A DNA stretch of 14,213 bases from JAAUQA01 sp036351435 (GCA_036351435.1 JAZBPA010000239.1:1-14213); one strand, 5' to 3'. Shown: positions 1-8,257, numbered from the stretch's first letter. Notes: a model not told the origin generated them from the letters alone. Program-made: numbers and translations.

Positions 1-1318
1 GGTTGCTGAGTTTAATCTTGTCCGCCCAGTCGCGCACCTTGTGAACGATGGCGTCGATATCCAAAGTAGTGAGTTTGCGATCCGCAAGCAGCTGCCGACC
101 AGCTACCCATACGTCGCTGACCTGATGGCGGTCAGTGGCATAGACCAACTGTGAAATGGGCTGGTAAACCGGTTCGGCTTCCAGCGTACCTAGGTCTACC
201 GCGGTGATGTCTGCCCATTTACCGGGCTCCAACGAACCGATGTGTTGCTCGAGACCCAAAGCGCGCGCGCCATTCAAGGTGGCCATACGCAAGATTCGCT
301 GGGCTGGCAATACCGCTGCGTCATTCGCCAGTCCTTTGCCTAGTAGAGCGGCGCTGCGCATTTCTCCGAACATATTCAAATCGTTGTTGCTAGCTGCGCC
401 ATCAGTTCCGAGCGCCACATTGACACCGGCAGCATCAAGTTGCGCCACCGGGCAAAATCCGCTGGCCAGTTTCAAATTGGATTCCGGACAATGGACGACA
501 TTAACTCCGGTATCGGCAATCTGCTGGATTTCATCTGCATTCAATTGAGTCATATGCACGGCAATCAACCGGGGCGACAACAAACCCCTTGCCTGCAATC
601 CTGCCAGGGGTCGCTGACCATGCTGGCTGACGCTTTGTTCCACTTCGGCAGCGGTTTCATGCACATGGATATGGATGGGAATGTCCAACTCATGGGCGAG
701 AACGCCAATCCGTTCCAAGGTTTTGGGGCTGACCGTATAAGGCGCGTGCGGCGCAAAAGCGGTTCTGACACGGGGATCGTCACGCAGAGTATCATGCAAG
801 GCCAATCCTTTTTGCAGATAGTCCTCAGCATTCTGCGCCCAGGCGCTGGGGAAATCGACGACTATAAGCCCGACACAAGCCCGCATACCTGATTTCTTGA
901 CGACTTCGGCGACAGCTTCGGGAAAAAAATACATATCGCCAAAACAAGTGATGCCACCTCTTAGCATTTCTGCCACCGCCGATTCGGTACCGTCTCGCAC
1001 AAATGATTCACTGACCCAACGGGACTCTGCGGGCCAGATGTGTTGCTGCAACCAGGTCATCAGCGGCAGATCGTCGGCCAATCCGCGCAACAAATTCATG
1101 GCAGCGTGGGTATGAGTATTGACCAAGCCTGGAATCAAAGCATGGTGCATCCGGTCTAATTGGGTCTGAGCGCGGTAGTGGGTTTCAGCCTCTTTCCGGG
1201 GCAGAATGGCAAGAATACGCCCTTGATCTACAGCGACCGAGTGGTCTTCCCAAACGCAACCTTCCGGCTCCACGGGGATAACCCAACGGGCATTAATTAT
1301 TAAATCAATGGGTTGCAT
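1..1318 (-). CDS. mtaD: 5-methylthioadenosine/S-adenosylhomocysteine deaminase (TRZ/ATZ amidohydrolase), 3' end cut by window edge
   Basis: Reverse-strand reading from ATG at 1318 stays open for 439 codons to the left edge with no stop seen. Only a few C-terminal residues should be missing, since family members are about 435-445 residues. The product is a cytosolic metal-dependent amidohydrolase that deaminates methylthioadenosine and/or S-adenosylhomocysteine, clearing by-products of SAM use. Visible motifs: metal-binding H69-x-H71 in VNTHTHAAMNLLRG, the HxxE pair H218/E221 in HIHVHETA, H255 in AVHMT, H277 in VVHCPESNLKLASG, and metal-binding D306 in ALGTDGAASNN. The N-terminus MQPIDLIINARWVIPVEP is typical of the family, which supports the start, although no good Shine-Dalgarno precedes it. 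In Pseudomonas mtaD lies upstream of gyrA, between ubiG and mtnA; here it lies downstream of ygiQ, separated by a hairpin-rich gap, so it probably has its own promoter. Exact substrate preference is inferred; other TRZ/ATZ deaminases share these motifs. Confidence 0.9.
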   Translation of the reverse strand, partial: MQPIDLIINARWVIPVEPEGCVWEDHSVAVDQGRILAILPRKEAETHYRAQTQLDRMHHALIPGLVNTHTHAAMNLLRGLADDLPLMTWLQQHIWPAESRWVSESFVRDGTESAVAEMLRGGITCFGDMYFFPEAVAEVVKKSGMRACVGLIVVDFPSAWAQNAEDYLQKGLALHDTLRDDPRVRTAFAPHAPYTVSPKTLERIGVLAHELDIPIHIHVHETAAEVEQSVSQHGQRPLAGLQARGLLSPRLIAVHMTQLNADEIQQIADTGVNVVHCPESNLKLASGFCPVAQLDAAGVNVALGTDGAASNNDLNMFGEMRSAALLGKGLANDAAVLPAQRILRMATLNGARALGLEQHIGSLEPGKWADITAVDLGTLEAEPVYQPISQLVYATDRHQVSDVWVAGRQLLADRKLTTLDIDAIVHKVRDWADKIKLSN

Positions 1319-1339
1319 GGCGTACGCTTATACCTATTC

Positions 1340-1589
1340 TCATGAGTGTCGATGCATTTTGACCGGAGTACCAGCGCCGCTCAAGTGTGCTGTCCTGCAC
1401 ACATTCGCTCCGCACGCCTCCCAGCGTGCTGCTTATGGTACCTCCGCTCAATGCATCTAGGTCCGATGCAAGGGCTTGCGTCGCTCGTTCAAGAGGTGTC
1501 GGCGGCCCGGATGGCCGTCGTCAAGCCTACAGGGACGCATTCACGGCGTCCTCTAGAACGAGCTGCGAAAGTCCTGCACCCTCCCGATT
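1340..1589. repeat. Hairpin-rich structured intergenic element (possible dispersed repeat or RNA element)
   Basis: The gap between ygiQ and mtaD is packed with inverted repeats. From left to right: GTGTGC (1385-1390) pairs with GCACAC (1397-1402); GCACGC (1412-1417) with GCGTGC (1424-1429); TGCATC (1452-1457) with GATGCA (1465-1470). A long outer stem, 1483-1496 with 1550-1563, pairs 13 of 14 bases. Inside it are two more hairpins: 1500-1507 with 1513-1520 (8 pairs, one G-T), and GGACGC (1533-1538) with GCGTCC (1546-1551). The last competes with the outer stem for two bases. The phrase CTACAGGGACG-CATTCACGGCGTCC resembles, from memory, a palindromic intergenic element scattered through many gammaproteobacterial genomes. 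It may act as a terminator or processing site after ygiQ or as part of the mtaD leader. Boundaries are approximate and may reach about 1625 inside the ygiQ end. The few open frames across it have no recognisable protein character. Confidence 0.7.
1483..1563. repeat. Branched inverted repeat, core of the structured element
   Basis: Arms GCTCGTTCAAGAGG (1483-1496) and CCTCTAGAACGAGC (1550-1563) are complementary except for one A-A position. They enclose a GC-rich 8-pair hairpin (1500-1520) and a 6-pair hairpin (1533-1551). The fold is a three-way junction, not a simple stem-loop. There is no T-tract on either side, so it is not a canonical intrinsic terminator. Pairing was read by eye. Confidence 0.7.
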
Positions 1590-3851
1590 TCATCGCCCAC
1601 CGCGTCGCTTACCCGAACCACTAGGACTACCCTGAGTGATCGCTCTTGGCGGTCGGCGGTTGGACATCGGCGGCTTACTTACCTTAGGTAACGAAGATCG
1701 CCGTGCTACCTCAGTGCCATCGGCACGAGGCGGTAGTCCGGTGTGTTGGGTAAGTATCGTTTGCGGACGGTGTTTGCGGCCCATACGCGTGCCTTCACCC
1801 CGGCTCAAGCCAGTCCCGGACGGTTGCCAAGTGGGGATAAGATGCCGTTTGCCGTTTCCGATCAGATCAGCCCGTCCCATACGTTTAAGCGTTTCGCGTA
1901 ACAATGGCCAGTTCTCTGGATCGTGATAGCGCAAAAAGGCTTTATGCAATCGCCGCTGTTTCAAGCCCTTGGGGGACATCACGGTTTCGCCACGATCTCG
2001 GTGGATACCTTTCAACGGGTTGCGACCGCTGTGATACATGGCAGTGGCCAAGGCCATCGGCGAGGGCAGGAAAGCCTGTACTTGATCGGCCCGAAACCCA
2101 TGTTGTTTCAGCCACAAAGCCAGTTGCAGCATGTCTTCGTCGGTGGTGCCGGGATGAGCGGCAATGAAATAGGGAATCAGATACTGTTCTTTGCCAGCCT
2201 CTTTGGAATACTTCTCGAACAGCGTCTTGAACTTGTCATAAGCCCCCATGCCCGGTTTCATCATTTTGGAGAGCGGACCTTCCTCGGTGTGCTCAGGCGC
2301 GATCTTGAGATAACCACCGACATGGTGTGTGACCAATTCGCGCACGTAGGCAGGATCACGAATCGCCAGATCGTACCGTAGCCCCGAAGCAACCAAAACC
2401 TTCTTCACTCCCGGCAGATTACGCGCTTTGCGGTACAGTCCGGTAAGCGACGAGTGATCAGTATTCAGGTTAGGACAAATTGCCGGATGCACACAGGACA
2501 AGCGCCGACAGCTCTTTTCGATTTCTTTAGATTTACAGGCCAAGCGGTACATGTTGGCGGTCGGCCCACCCAGATCGGATATCACCCCGGTAAAGCCCGG
2601 TGTCTTGTCGCGGATGTCCTCAATCTCGCGCAAGATTGATGGTTCCGAACGCGACTGAATAATACGCCCCTCATGCTCGGTAATTGAGCAGAAAGTACAG
2701 CCCCCGAAACAGCCGCGCATGATATTGACCGAAAAACGGATCATCTCGTAGGCCGGGATGCGCGCGCCGCCATAGCTCGGATGCGGAACTCGGGCGTAAG
2801 GCAGATCAAATACGGCATCAAGTTCTGGAGTGGTCAACGGAATCGGCGGCGGATTCAACCACACATCCCGATCACCATGCCGTTGCACTAGCGCGCGGGC
2901 ATTGCCGGGATTAGTCTCTAAATGCAGCAAGCGTGAGGCATGAGCGTACAGCACCGGATCATCCTTAACCTGTTCATAAGCGGGCAGGCGAATAACGGTT
3001 AGTGCACGGTCGTGGCGCACTGGTCGCATTGGGCGCAGCGACACAGGATCTGTAGTAGAAACCGGAGTGGGTGATGTCGCACGGGGAGTATTCGCTGCAT
3101 AAGGATTGGGATGCGGCGCTATCGGTCCGGGTTGATCCAGTTCAGTCGAGTCGATGGTGCGCCAATCGTCCGGTATGCTGCGGCTGATGAATGCGGTGCC
3201 GCGAATATCATGGAGATCGCGGGGATGGGCGCCGGCGGCAACCCGGTGAGCGATTTCGACAATCGCCCGCTCAGCATTACCGTACAACAGCAAGTCGGCT
3301 TTCGTATCCAACAACACCGACCGGCGCACCTTGTCCGACCAATAGTCATAATGGGCAATGCGGCGCAGGCTGGCTTCAATACCACCGATAATGATCGGGC
3401 AATCCTTATACGCTTCCCGACACCGCTGGCTATATACGATAACCGCCCGGTCCGGACGCTTACCGCCCTCATCGTTGGTGGTATAGGCATCGTTATGCCG
3501 CAAGCGTCGATCAGACGTATAACGATTGACCATTGAATCCAGATTGCCCGCTGTCACCCCGAAAAACAGGTTCGGTCGTCCGAGCGCTTCGAAATCGGCG
3601 GTACTAGTCCAATCCGGCTGGGCGATGATACCAATCCGAAACCCCTGCGCTTCCAGCAGGCGACCAATGACCGCCATGCCGAAGCTGGCATGATCCACAT
3701 ACGCATCGCCGGTCACAATGATGATGTCGCAAGAATCCCAGCCGAGTTCATCCATTTCGGCGCGCGACACCGGCAAGAACGGCGCCGTGCCAAACCGAGC
3801 GGCCCAGTATTTACGGTATGAGAATAAGGCAGGGGCGGTAGGCATGGACAT
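1590..3851 (-). CDS. ygiQ: YgiQ family radical SAM protein (UPF0313)
   Basis: The 753-residue product starts at ATG 3851, one base after the aroA stop, with AGG about 10 bases upstream. It matches the YgiQ family over its full length (E. coli YgiQ is about 740 residues). The N-terminal part has the family phrases FLPVSRAEMDELGWDSCDII and VTGDAYVDHASFGMAVIGR (about residues 25-64), a cobalamin-binding-like Rossmann region. The radical SAM core follows, with the 4Fe-4S cysteines C381, C385 and C388 in MRGCFGGCTFCSITEHEGRI. A Pro/Thr-rich linker lies at about 240-285. The last 60 or so residues are basic and low in complexity (SGSGKRRGGR at the end), and their codons run toward the hairpin element. 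To my knowledge the reaction is not established; the fold implies reductive SAM cleavage. Its place as the last gene of the gyrA-aroA run suggests cotranscription with aromatic amino-acid genes. Family assignment is firm; the substrate is unknown. Confidence 0.95.
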   Translation of the reverse strand: MSMPTAPALFSYRKYWAARFGTAPFLPVSRAEMDELGWDSCDIIIVTGDAYVDHASFGMAVIGRLLEAQGFRIGIIAQPDWTSTADFEALGRPNLFFGVTAGNLDSMVNRYTSDRRLRHNDAYTTNDEGGKRPDRAVIVYSQRCREAYKDCPIIIGGIEASLRRIAHYDYWSDKVRRSVLLDTKADLLLYGNAERAIVEIAHRVAAGAHPRDLHDIRGTAFISRSIPDDWRTIDSTELDQPGPIAPHPNPYAANTPRATSPTPVSTTDPVSLRPMRPVRHDRALTVIRLPAYEQVKDDPVLYAHASRLLHLETNPGNARALVQRHGDRDVWLNPPPIPLTTPELDAVFDLPYARVPHPSYGGARIPAYEMIRFSVNIMRGCFGGCTFCSITEHEGRIIQSRSEPSILREIEDIRDKTPGFTGVISDLGGPTANMYRLACKSKEIEKSCRRLSCVHPAICPNLNTDHSSLTGLYRKARNLPGVKKVLVASGLRYDLAIRDPAYVRELVTHHVGGYLKIAPEHTEEGPLSKMMKPGMGAYDKFKTLFEKYSKEAGKEQYLIPYFIAAHPGTTDEDMLQLALWLKQHGFRADQVQAFLPSPMALATAMYHSGRNPLKGIHRDRGETVMSPKGLKQRRLHKAFLRYHDPENWPLLRETLKRMGRADLIGNGKRHLIPTWQPSGTGLSRGEGTRMGRKHRPQTILTQHTGLPPRADGTEVARRSSLPKVSKPPMSNRRPPRAITQGSPSGSGKRRGGR

Positions 3852-3852
3852 C

Positions 3853-5160
3853 TTATTCGACCTGTTCTTGAAGCATTAGGCCGACGCCGCGTGCTAATTC
3901 GGCAAAGCCCGGAAATGAGGTATTCACATTAGTGCAGTCGAGGATATGAATCGGCCCATTGGAACGCAAAGCCGCTATGGCAAACGCCATTGCAATGCGA
4001 TGATCGGTGTGGCTATCGACCGTGCCGCCGGTTAATTGCCCGCCTTGGATTCTCATCCCATCAGCGGTGGGCTGTGCGACAATACCCAGTGTTTGTAAAC
4101 CCTCGGCCATCACCGCAATCCGGTCGCTTTCCTTGAGACGCAGTTCCTCCGCCCCTGTAAGCACGGTTTCACCCTGGGCACAGGCTGCGGCAATAAACAC
4201 AGCGGGAAATTCGTCGATAGCTAACGGTACCCATTCCGGCGGAATTTCAATCCCGTGCAATGCAGCTGATTTGACGCGGATATCGGCTACCGGTTCGCCA
4301 CCGCTCAAGCGCTCGTTGGATAGGGTGATGTCCGCACCCATGCGTTGTAGAATTTGGATAATGCCGGTGCGGGTCGGGTTGATGCCGACATGTTCCAGTA
4401 GTAAATCTGAATGCGGCGCGATACTGGCGCCTACCATGAAAAAAGCTGCGGAAGAAATGTCTGCCGGTATATCGATGGCGCAGGCTTGCAAACGCCCACC
4501 GCCGGTCAGCATGACGTCATCGCCTTGTTTTTCGACCGGATAGCCGAATCCCTTCAACAGGCGTTCGGTATGATCGCGGGTCGGTGCCGGTTCGGTGACT
4601 GCTGTGCGACCTTGGGCATACAACCCGGCAAGTAATATGCAGGATTTGACTTGCGCACTGGCGATCGGCATCCGGTAACTGATCCCGGTCAAACGTTGTC
4701 CGCCGTGAATATGTAATGGCGCGGTTGCGGAATCAGTGGCCTCGATTTGTGCTCCCATGAGGCTCAGGGGCTCAATGATTCGCTTCATCGGACGGCGGTT
4801 CAAAGAAGCGTCGCCAAGCAGTACCGAATCGAAGCGTTGACCGGCTAGCACGCCAGCAAGCAGGCGCATCGCGGTGCCGGAATTACCCATATCCAAAGAT
4901 TCAGTGGGTGCTTGCAATCCGTGTAGTCCCACACCGTGGATAATCAGTCGCCCCTGCGCCGGCCCTTCGATGGTGACACCCATCGCGCGGAAGGCGTTGA
5001 GCGTGGCCAGACAGTCCGCACCGTCCAGGAAACCTTCAACCTGACTTGACCCCTCAGCCAAGGAACCTAACATAATAGCGCGGTGGGATAACGATTTGTC
5101 ACCGGGCACTCGCAGGTGACCACGCAATGCGCCGCCGGATTCAACTCTGAAATGCAGCAT
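3853..5160 (-). CDS. aroA: 3-phosphoshikimate 1-carboxyvinyltransferase (EPSP synthase)
   Basis: This enzyme joins shikimate-3-phosphate and phosphoenolpyruvate to make EPSP, the sixth shikimate-pathway step, in the cytosol. Counting 435 residues from ATG 5160, the motifs are: PGDKSLSHRAIMLGSLAEG with K22; GNSGTAMRLL at 92-101; GDASLNRRPMKRI at 116-128; SAQVKSCILLAGL at 168-180; catalytic D316/E317 in IDEFPA; E344 in LRLKESDR; and DSHTDHRIAMAFA near 382-394. The RPMxR pattern fits the Pseudomonas/CP4-like lineage better than the E. coli one, so glyphosate sensitivity cannot be assumed. A longer reading starts with TTG at 5172, inside the tyrA stop, adding MTTT. I prefer the ATG because homologs begin near FRVxxGGxLxG; neither start has a clear Shine-Dalgarno, which suggests translational coupling to tyrA. 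In Pseudomonas tyrA and aroA are fused; here they are separate. The stop is one base from ygiQ. Confidence 0.97.
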   Translation of the reverse strand: MLHFRVESGGALRGHLRVPGDKSLSHRAIMLGSLAEGSSQVEGFLDGADCLATLNAFRAMGVTIEGPAQGRLIIHGVGLHGLQAPTESLDMGNSGTAMRLLAGVLAGQRFDSVLLGDASLNRRPMKRIIEPLSLMGAQIEATDSATAPLHIHGGQRLTGISYRMPIASAQVKSCILLAGLYAQGRTAVTEPAPTRDHTERLLKGFGYPVEKQGDDVMLTGGGRLQACAIDIPADISSAAFFMVGASIAPHSDLLLEHVGINPTRTGIIQILQRMGADITLSNERLSGGEPVADIRVKSAALHGIEIPPEWVPLAIDEFPAVFIAAACAQGETVLTGAEELRLKESDRIAVMAEGLQTLGIVAQPTADGMRIQGGQLTGGTVDSHTDHRIAMAFAIAALRSNGPIHILDCTNVNTSFPGFAELARGVGLMLQEQVE

Positions 5161-5168
5161 CGTTGTGG

Positions 5169-6035
5169 TCAACGCAGATAGAGGTTGTCACGCGCATGTT
5201 TGGCGCGTTTAAATACTTCCATGATGGTATCGCTATCGGTATTTCGGATGGCATCGGTCAGCCGAGTCAGATCGTCACTGAATGATTCCAACACAGCTAA
5301 CAATGCTTCCCGGTTGGCTACACAGACGTCATGCCACATCTGCGGATCGCTGGAGGCAATACGGGTAAAATCCCGAAAACCGCCCGCTGCATAGCGGAAA
5401 ATTTCCACTCGGTCGTCCATGCGCGCCAGCGTATCGACCAAGGCGTATGCTAGCATGTGGGGCAAATGGCTGGTTGCGGCCAGCACCTCATCGTGATGCT
5501 GTACGCCCATATCGGTAACTTCCGCTCCAGTGGCCTCCCACATGCGGCGTACCATCGTATGCGCATTAGCTTCGGTTTCCACCAGCGGAGTCAGAATTAT
5601 TCGGCGGTTGCGGAACAACTCGGGGAATGCCGCTTCCACACCGCTCTGTTCGTTGCCCGCAATAGGGTGGCCGGGCACGAAATTCGGTGGTGTTCGACCA
5701 AAAACCCGCCGCGCATCTTGCACAACGCTGGTTTTGGAGCTACCGACATCGGTTAATACACTGTCAGGCGGTAAATGATCGGCAATGGCGGCGAATACTT
5801 TGAATACAGCCCCCAATGGAACGGCCACCACCACCACATCGGCTTCGGCCACGGCCAGCTTTAAATCAGTTTCATAGCGGTCAATTACGCCTAATTCCAA
5901 GGCTTTGCGCAGCGTCCCCTCACTACGTCCAGCACCCAGGATTTCGCCAACGGCCTCAGCTTGTTTAAGCGCCTTGGCCAATGAACCGCCAATCAGACCG
6001 ACACCAATAATGCAGAGCCGGGAAATCAGGGGCAT
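5169..6035 (-). CDS. tyrA: Prephenate dehydrogenase (TyrA)
   Basis: The 288-residue product oxidatively decarboxylates prephenate (or arogenate) toward tyrosine using NAD(P)+. The N-terminal Rossmann motif GVGLIGGSLAKAL spans residues 11-23. The catalytic histidine H123 lies in PGHPIAGNEQSGVEAA, a second conserved histidine set in TSHLPHMLAYAL (188-199), and substrate-binding arginines in GGFRDFTRIASSDPQMW (218-234). No chorismate mutase domain and no AroA domain are attached, so it is the short monofunctional type. I choose ATG 6035, whose A is shared with the hisC TGA stop (TGATG). A TTG one codon upstream (6038) also reads in frame but is unnecessary. No Shine-Dalgarno is evident, so translation is probably coupled to hisC. 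Prephenate versus arogenate and NAD versus NADP preference cannot be read from the sequence. Confidence 0.96.
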   Translation of the reverse strand: MPLISRLCIIGVGLIGGSLAKALKQAEAVGEILGAGRSEGTLRKALELGVIDRYETDLKLAVAEADVVVVAVPLGAVFKVFAAIADHLPPDSVLTDVGSSKTSVVQDARRVFGRTPPNFVPGHPIAGNEQSGVEAAFPELFRNRRIILTPLVETEANAHTMVRRMWEATGAEVTDMGVQHHDEVLAATSHLPHMLAYALVDTLARMDDRVEIFRYAAGGFRDFTRIASSDPQMWHDVCVANREALLAVLESFSDDLTRLTDAIRNTDSDTIMEVFKRAKHARDNLYLR

Positions 6036-7159
6036 CAATGCTGCACCACTGCGCGTAACGCGTTAAGCAAAAACTGATTTTCCTGTGTCGTACCGACTGT
6101 GACCCGCAGATAATCAGGCAACCCATAATTATCGATAGGTCGCACGATGACCCCTTCGGCGAGTAGGGCAGTAAAAATCTCGCGACCCGGTTTGCTCATA
6201 TGCACGCACAGAAAATTCCCCACTGATGGTAAGGCACTCAATCCCAATTCCGCGAACGCGGTGCGTAATTGCTGGAGACCAGCACGGTTGACCGCGCGGC
6301 TTTGCTCAAGAAAAGCAGTATCCGCCAAGGCAGCAGTAGCAGCAGCTAACGCCAAGCTATTGACGTTAAAGGGCTGTCGGACCCGATTAAGCAGATCGGC
6401 TACAGCCGGGTGTGAGAGCGCATAACCGACCCGCAGACCAGCTAGTCCATAGGCCTTAGAAAAAGTCCGCGTTAGAATCAAATTAGGAAATTGCGCCAGC
6501 CACGGAACAGTATTCGGATAAGCCGATTCTTCCACATATTCGCCATAGGCTTCATCAAGCACTACCAGTACATCTTTGGGAACTCGTTCTAAAAATGCCA
6601 ACAGCGTATCCTGATCCAGCCAAGTGCCGGTCGGGTTATTGGGGTTGGCAATAAACACCACTCGGGTGTGTTCAGTGATTAGCCCGGCAACGGCATCAAG
6701 ATCATGACCGTAAGGCATCGGATGATCAGGCGGATTGGCAGCGGCGACCCGTGCCTGCGCACCGACAGCTTGTACCACTAGCGGGTAAACGGCGAACGCA
6801 TGTTTGGAAAATACCGCTTGGTGGGCCGGAGTCAAAAAAGCCCGTCCGATCAACTCCAACACATCGTTAGAGCCGTTGCCCAAGGTAATGTTGGCGGGAT
6901 CGACGCCGTGGTGATTCGCTAACGCGGTCTTCAGTTCGAAGCCATTGCCATCGGGATAGCGGTGCACCTCTGCGCAATGTGCCTGTACGGCGGCTAAAGC
7001 GTGTGGGCTTGGACCCAACGGGTTTTCGTTGGAAGCGAGTTTAACAATCTCTTCCAACCCATATTCCCGGCGTAATTCGCTTTCCGGCTTACCTGGTTGG
7101 TAGGGTTGTAAGGCGCGTACACCGGGTGCCGCCAATTCAATGAAATCACAAGGAATCAT
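6035..7159 (-). CDS. hisC: Histidinol-phosphate/aromatic aminotransferase (HisC type)
   Basis: This 374-residue fold-type I PLP aminotransferase transfers amino groups to or from histidinol phosphate, and in this context probably also phenylpyruvate and 4-hydroxyphenylpyruvate. Visible motifs: KLASNENPLGPSPHA (40-54), GNGSNDVLELIGRAF (94-108), ANPNNPTGTW (171-180) with PLP-contacting Asn, LDEAYGEYV with D202, the Schiff-base lysine K235 in TFSKAYGLAGLRVGY, and the carboxylate-binding Arg near the C-terminus in PDYLRVTVGT. The start is ATG 7159, 18 bases after the pheA stop, with a weak AGAGA upstream. Its location between pheA and tyrA matches Pseudomonas hisC2, a paralog devoted to aromatic amino acids, so a second hisC in the his operon is likely elsewhere. 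The family is certain; the physiological substrate is inferred from context. Confidence 0.95.
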   Translation of the reverse strand: MIPCDFIELAAPGVRALQPYQPGKPESELRREYGLEEIVKLASNENPLGPSPHALAAVQAHCAEVHRYPDGNGFELKTALANHHGVDPANITLGNGSNDVLELIGRAFLTPAHQAVFSKHAFAVYPLVVQAVGAQARVAAANPPDHPMPYGHDLDAVAGLITEHTRVVFIANPNNPTGTWLDQDTLLAFLERVPKDVLVVLDEAYGEYVEESAYPNTVPWLAQFPNLILTRTFSKAYGLAGLRVGYALSHPAVADLLNRVRQPFNVNSLALAAATAALADTAFLEQSRAVNRAGLQQLRTAFAELGLSALPSVGNFLCVHMSKPGREIFTALLAEGVIVRPIDNYGLPDYLRVTVGTTQENQFLLNALRAVVQH

Positions 7160-7177
7160 AAGAATGGATATCTCTAA

Positions 7178-8257
7178 CTAAAGAACACCAGCCGGATAAG
7201 CGCCTAAAATTCGGAACAGGCTCGCCTCGCGCTCCAGTTCGGCTAGCGCCTGAGTCATCCGCTGTTCGGCGATATGGCCTTCCATATCGATAAAAAACAC
7301 ATAATCCCACATGCCACGTCCTGACGGCCGTGACTCAATGCGGGTCATGCTGATCCCGTGGCGGGCGATGGGTTCCAATAATTTATACAACGAGCCGGGA
7401 CGGTGATTCGATGCCATCAGCAGGGTCGTTTTGTCATGTCCTGAAGGGGGAATTGCTTGGTTACCGATAATCAAAAACCGGGTAGTATTCGTGGGCTCGT
7501 CTTCAATATTCTCAGCGAGCACCGGTAATTCGTAAATATCCGCCGCAATCCGTCCGGCAATAGCGGCACTATCCGGGTCCCCATTCGCTAACCGGACGGC
7601 TTCACCGTTACTGCTGACGGCGATTTGTTCCACATCCGGCAGATTCAACACCAGCCATCCCCGACATTGGGCCAGCGATTGCTGATGGGAATAAATCCGC
7701 CGAATCGCTCGCAAGTCAGCGGCCCGACCGATTAGATGATGATGAATGCGTAGCTGCACTTCACCGCAGATTTTCAGTGGCGATTGTAAAAACCGGTCCA
7801 GCGTATGATTGACCACCCCTTCGGTGGAATTCTCTACCGGCACCACCCCGTAATGTGCTGTACCGGCTTCTACTTCACGGAATACTTCGTCGATGGCACG
7901 CAGCGGCACAGCGTGTACCGACTGGCCGAAATGCTTAAAGACTGCCGCTTGGGTGAATGTGCCTTCGGGGCCTAGAAATGCCACCCGCACCGGCTCTTGC
8001 AAGGCTAAACAGGTGGACATAATCTCGCGAAACAGCCGGGCGATGTCCTCGTTACTCAGCGGACCCTGATTGCGCTCAATAACCTGCCGCAACACTTGCG
8101 CTTCGCGCTCGGGACGGTAGAAATTGTTGCTATCGCCCATAGCCTGTTTGATGGCGGCGATTTGCTGGGCACAATGAGCACGTTCGCTAATGAGGGCCTG
8201 GATTTGTTGATCCAGGGCATCAATCCGCTCACGGATGGCTTGCAGTGATTCCGACAT
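7178..8257 (-). CDS. pheA: Bifunctional chorismate mutase/prephenate dehydratase (P-protein)
   Basis: The 359-residue cytosolic enzyme converts chorismate to prephenate, then phenylpyruvate, committing flux to phenylalanine. An AroQ-type helical chorismate mutase domain occupies about residues 1-88 (SLQAIRERIDALDQQI, FYRPEREAQVLRQV). The prephenate dehydratase domain runs about 90-268, from VAFLGPEGTFTQAA to the catalytic TTRF motif at 258-261. A C-terminal ACT domain (about 275-359) carries NHRPGSLYKLL and the phenylalanine-binding ESRPSGRGMWDYVFFID (ESRP at 308-311), so feedback inhibition by phenylalanine is expected. The start is ATG 8257, preceded by a weak AAGAG four bases away. It lies 39 bases after the gyrA stop and 18 before hisC. 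In many relatives serC sits between gyrA and pheA; here it does not. No leader-peptide attenuator is visible in the short gap. Confidence 0.97.
   Translation of the reverse strand: MSESLQAIRERIDALDQQIQALISERAHCAQQIAAIKQAMGDSNNFYRPEREAQVLRQVIERNQGPLSNEDIARLFREIMSTCLALQEPVRVAFLGPEGTFTQAAVFKHFGQSVHAVPLRAIDEVFREVEAGTAHYGVVPVENSTEGVVNHTLDRFLQSPLKICGEVQLRIHHHLIGRAADLRAIRRIYSHQQSLAQCRGWLVLNLPDVEQIAVSSNGEAVRLANGDPDSAAIAGRIAADIYELPVLAENIEDEPTNTTRFLIIGNQAIPPSGHDKTTLLMASNHRPGSLYKLLEPIARHGISMTRIESRPSGRGMWDYVFFIDMEGHIAEQRMTQALAELEREASLFRILGAYPAGVL

Noticed and set aside
1340..1589. CRISPR array or tRNA in the hairpin-rich gap
   Set aside because: The hairpins differ from one another with no regularly spaced direct repeats, and no cloverleaf with a CCA-adjacent acceptor stem was found.
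1346..1635. Two overlapping plus-strand open frames in the ygiQ-mtaD gap
   Set aside because: They run through the inverted-repeat element and have Arg/Pro/Ser-rich composition without protein-like pattern, so they are probably by-products of the repeat.
3111..4543. Plus-strand open frames of up to 178 codons within this span, and similar ones at 440-892, 5457-5756 and 8618-8935
   Set aside because: All lie antisense to strongly conserved genes (mtaD, ygiQ, aroA, tyrA, gyrA), have no recognisable domains, and are explained as shadows of those genes.
5161..5172. TTG start for aroA inside the tyrA stop codon
   Set aside because: Adds only MTTT with no homology support; kept as an alternative because neither start has a clear Shine-Dalgarno.
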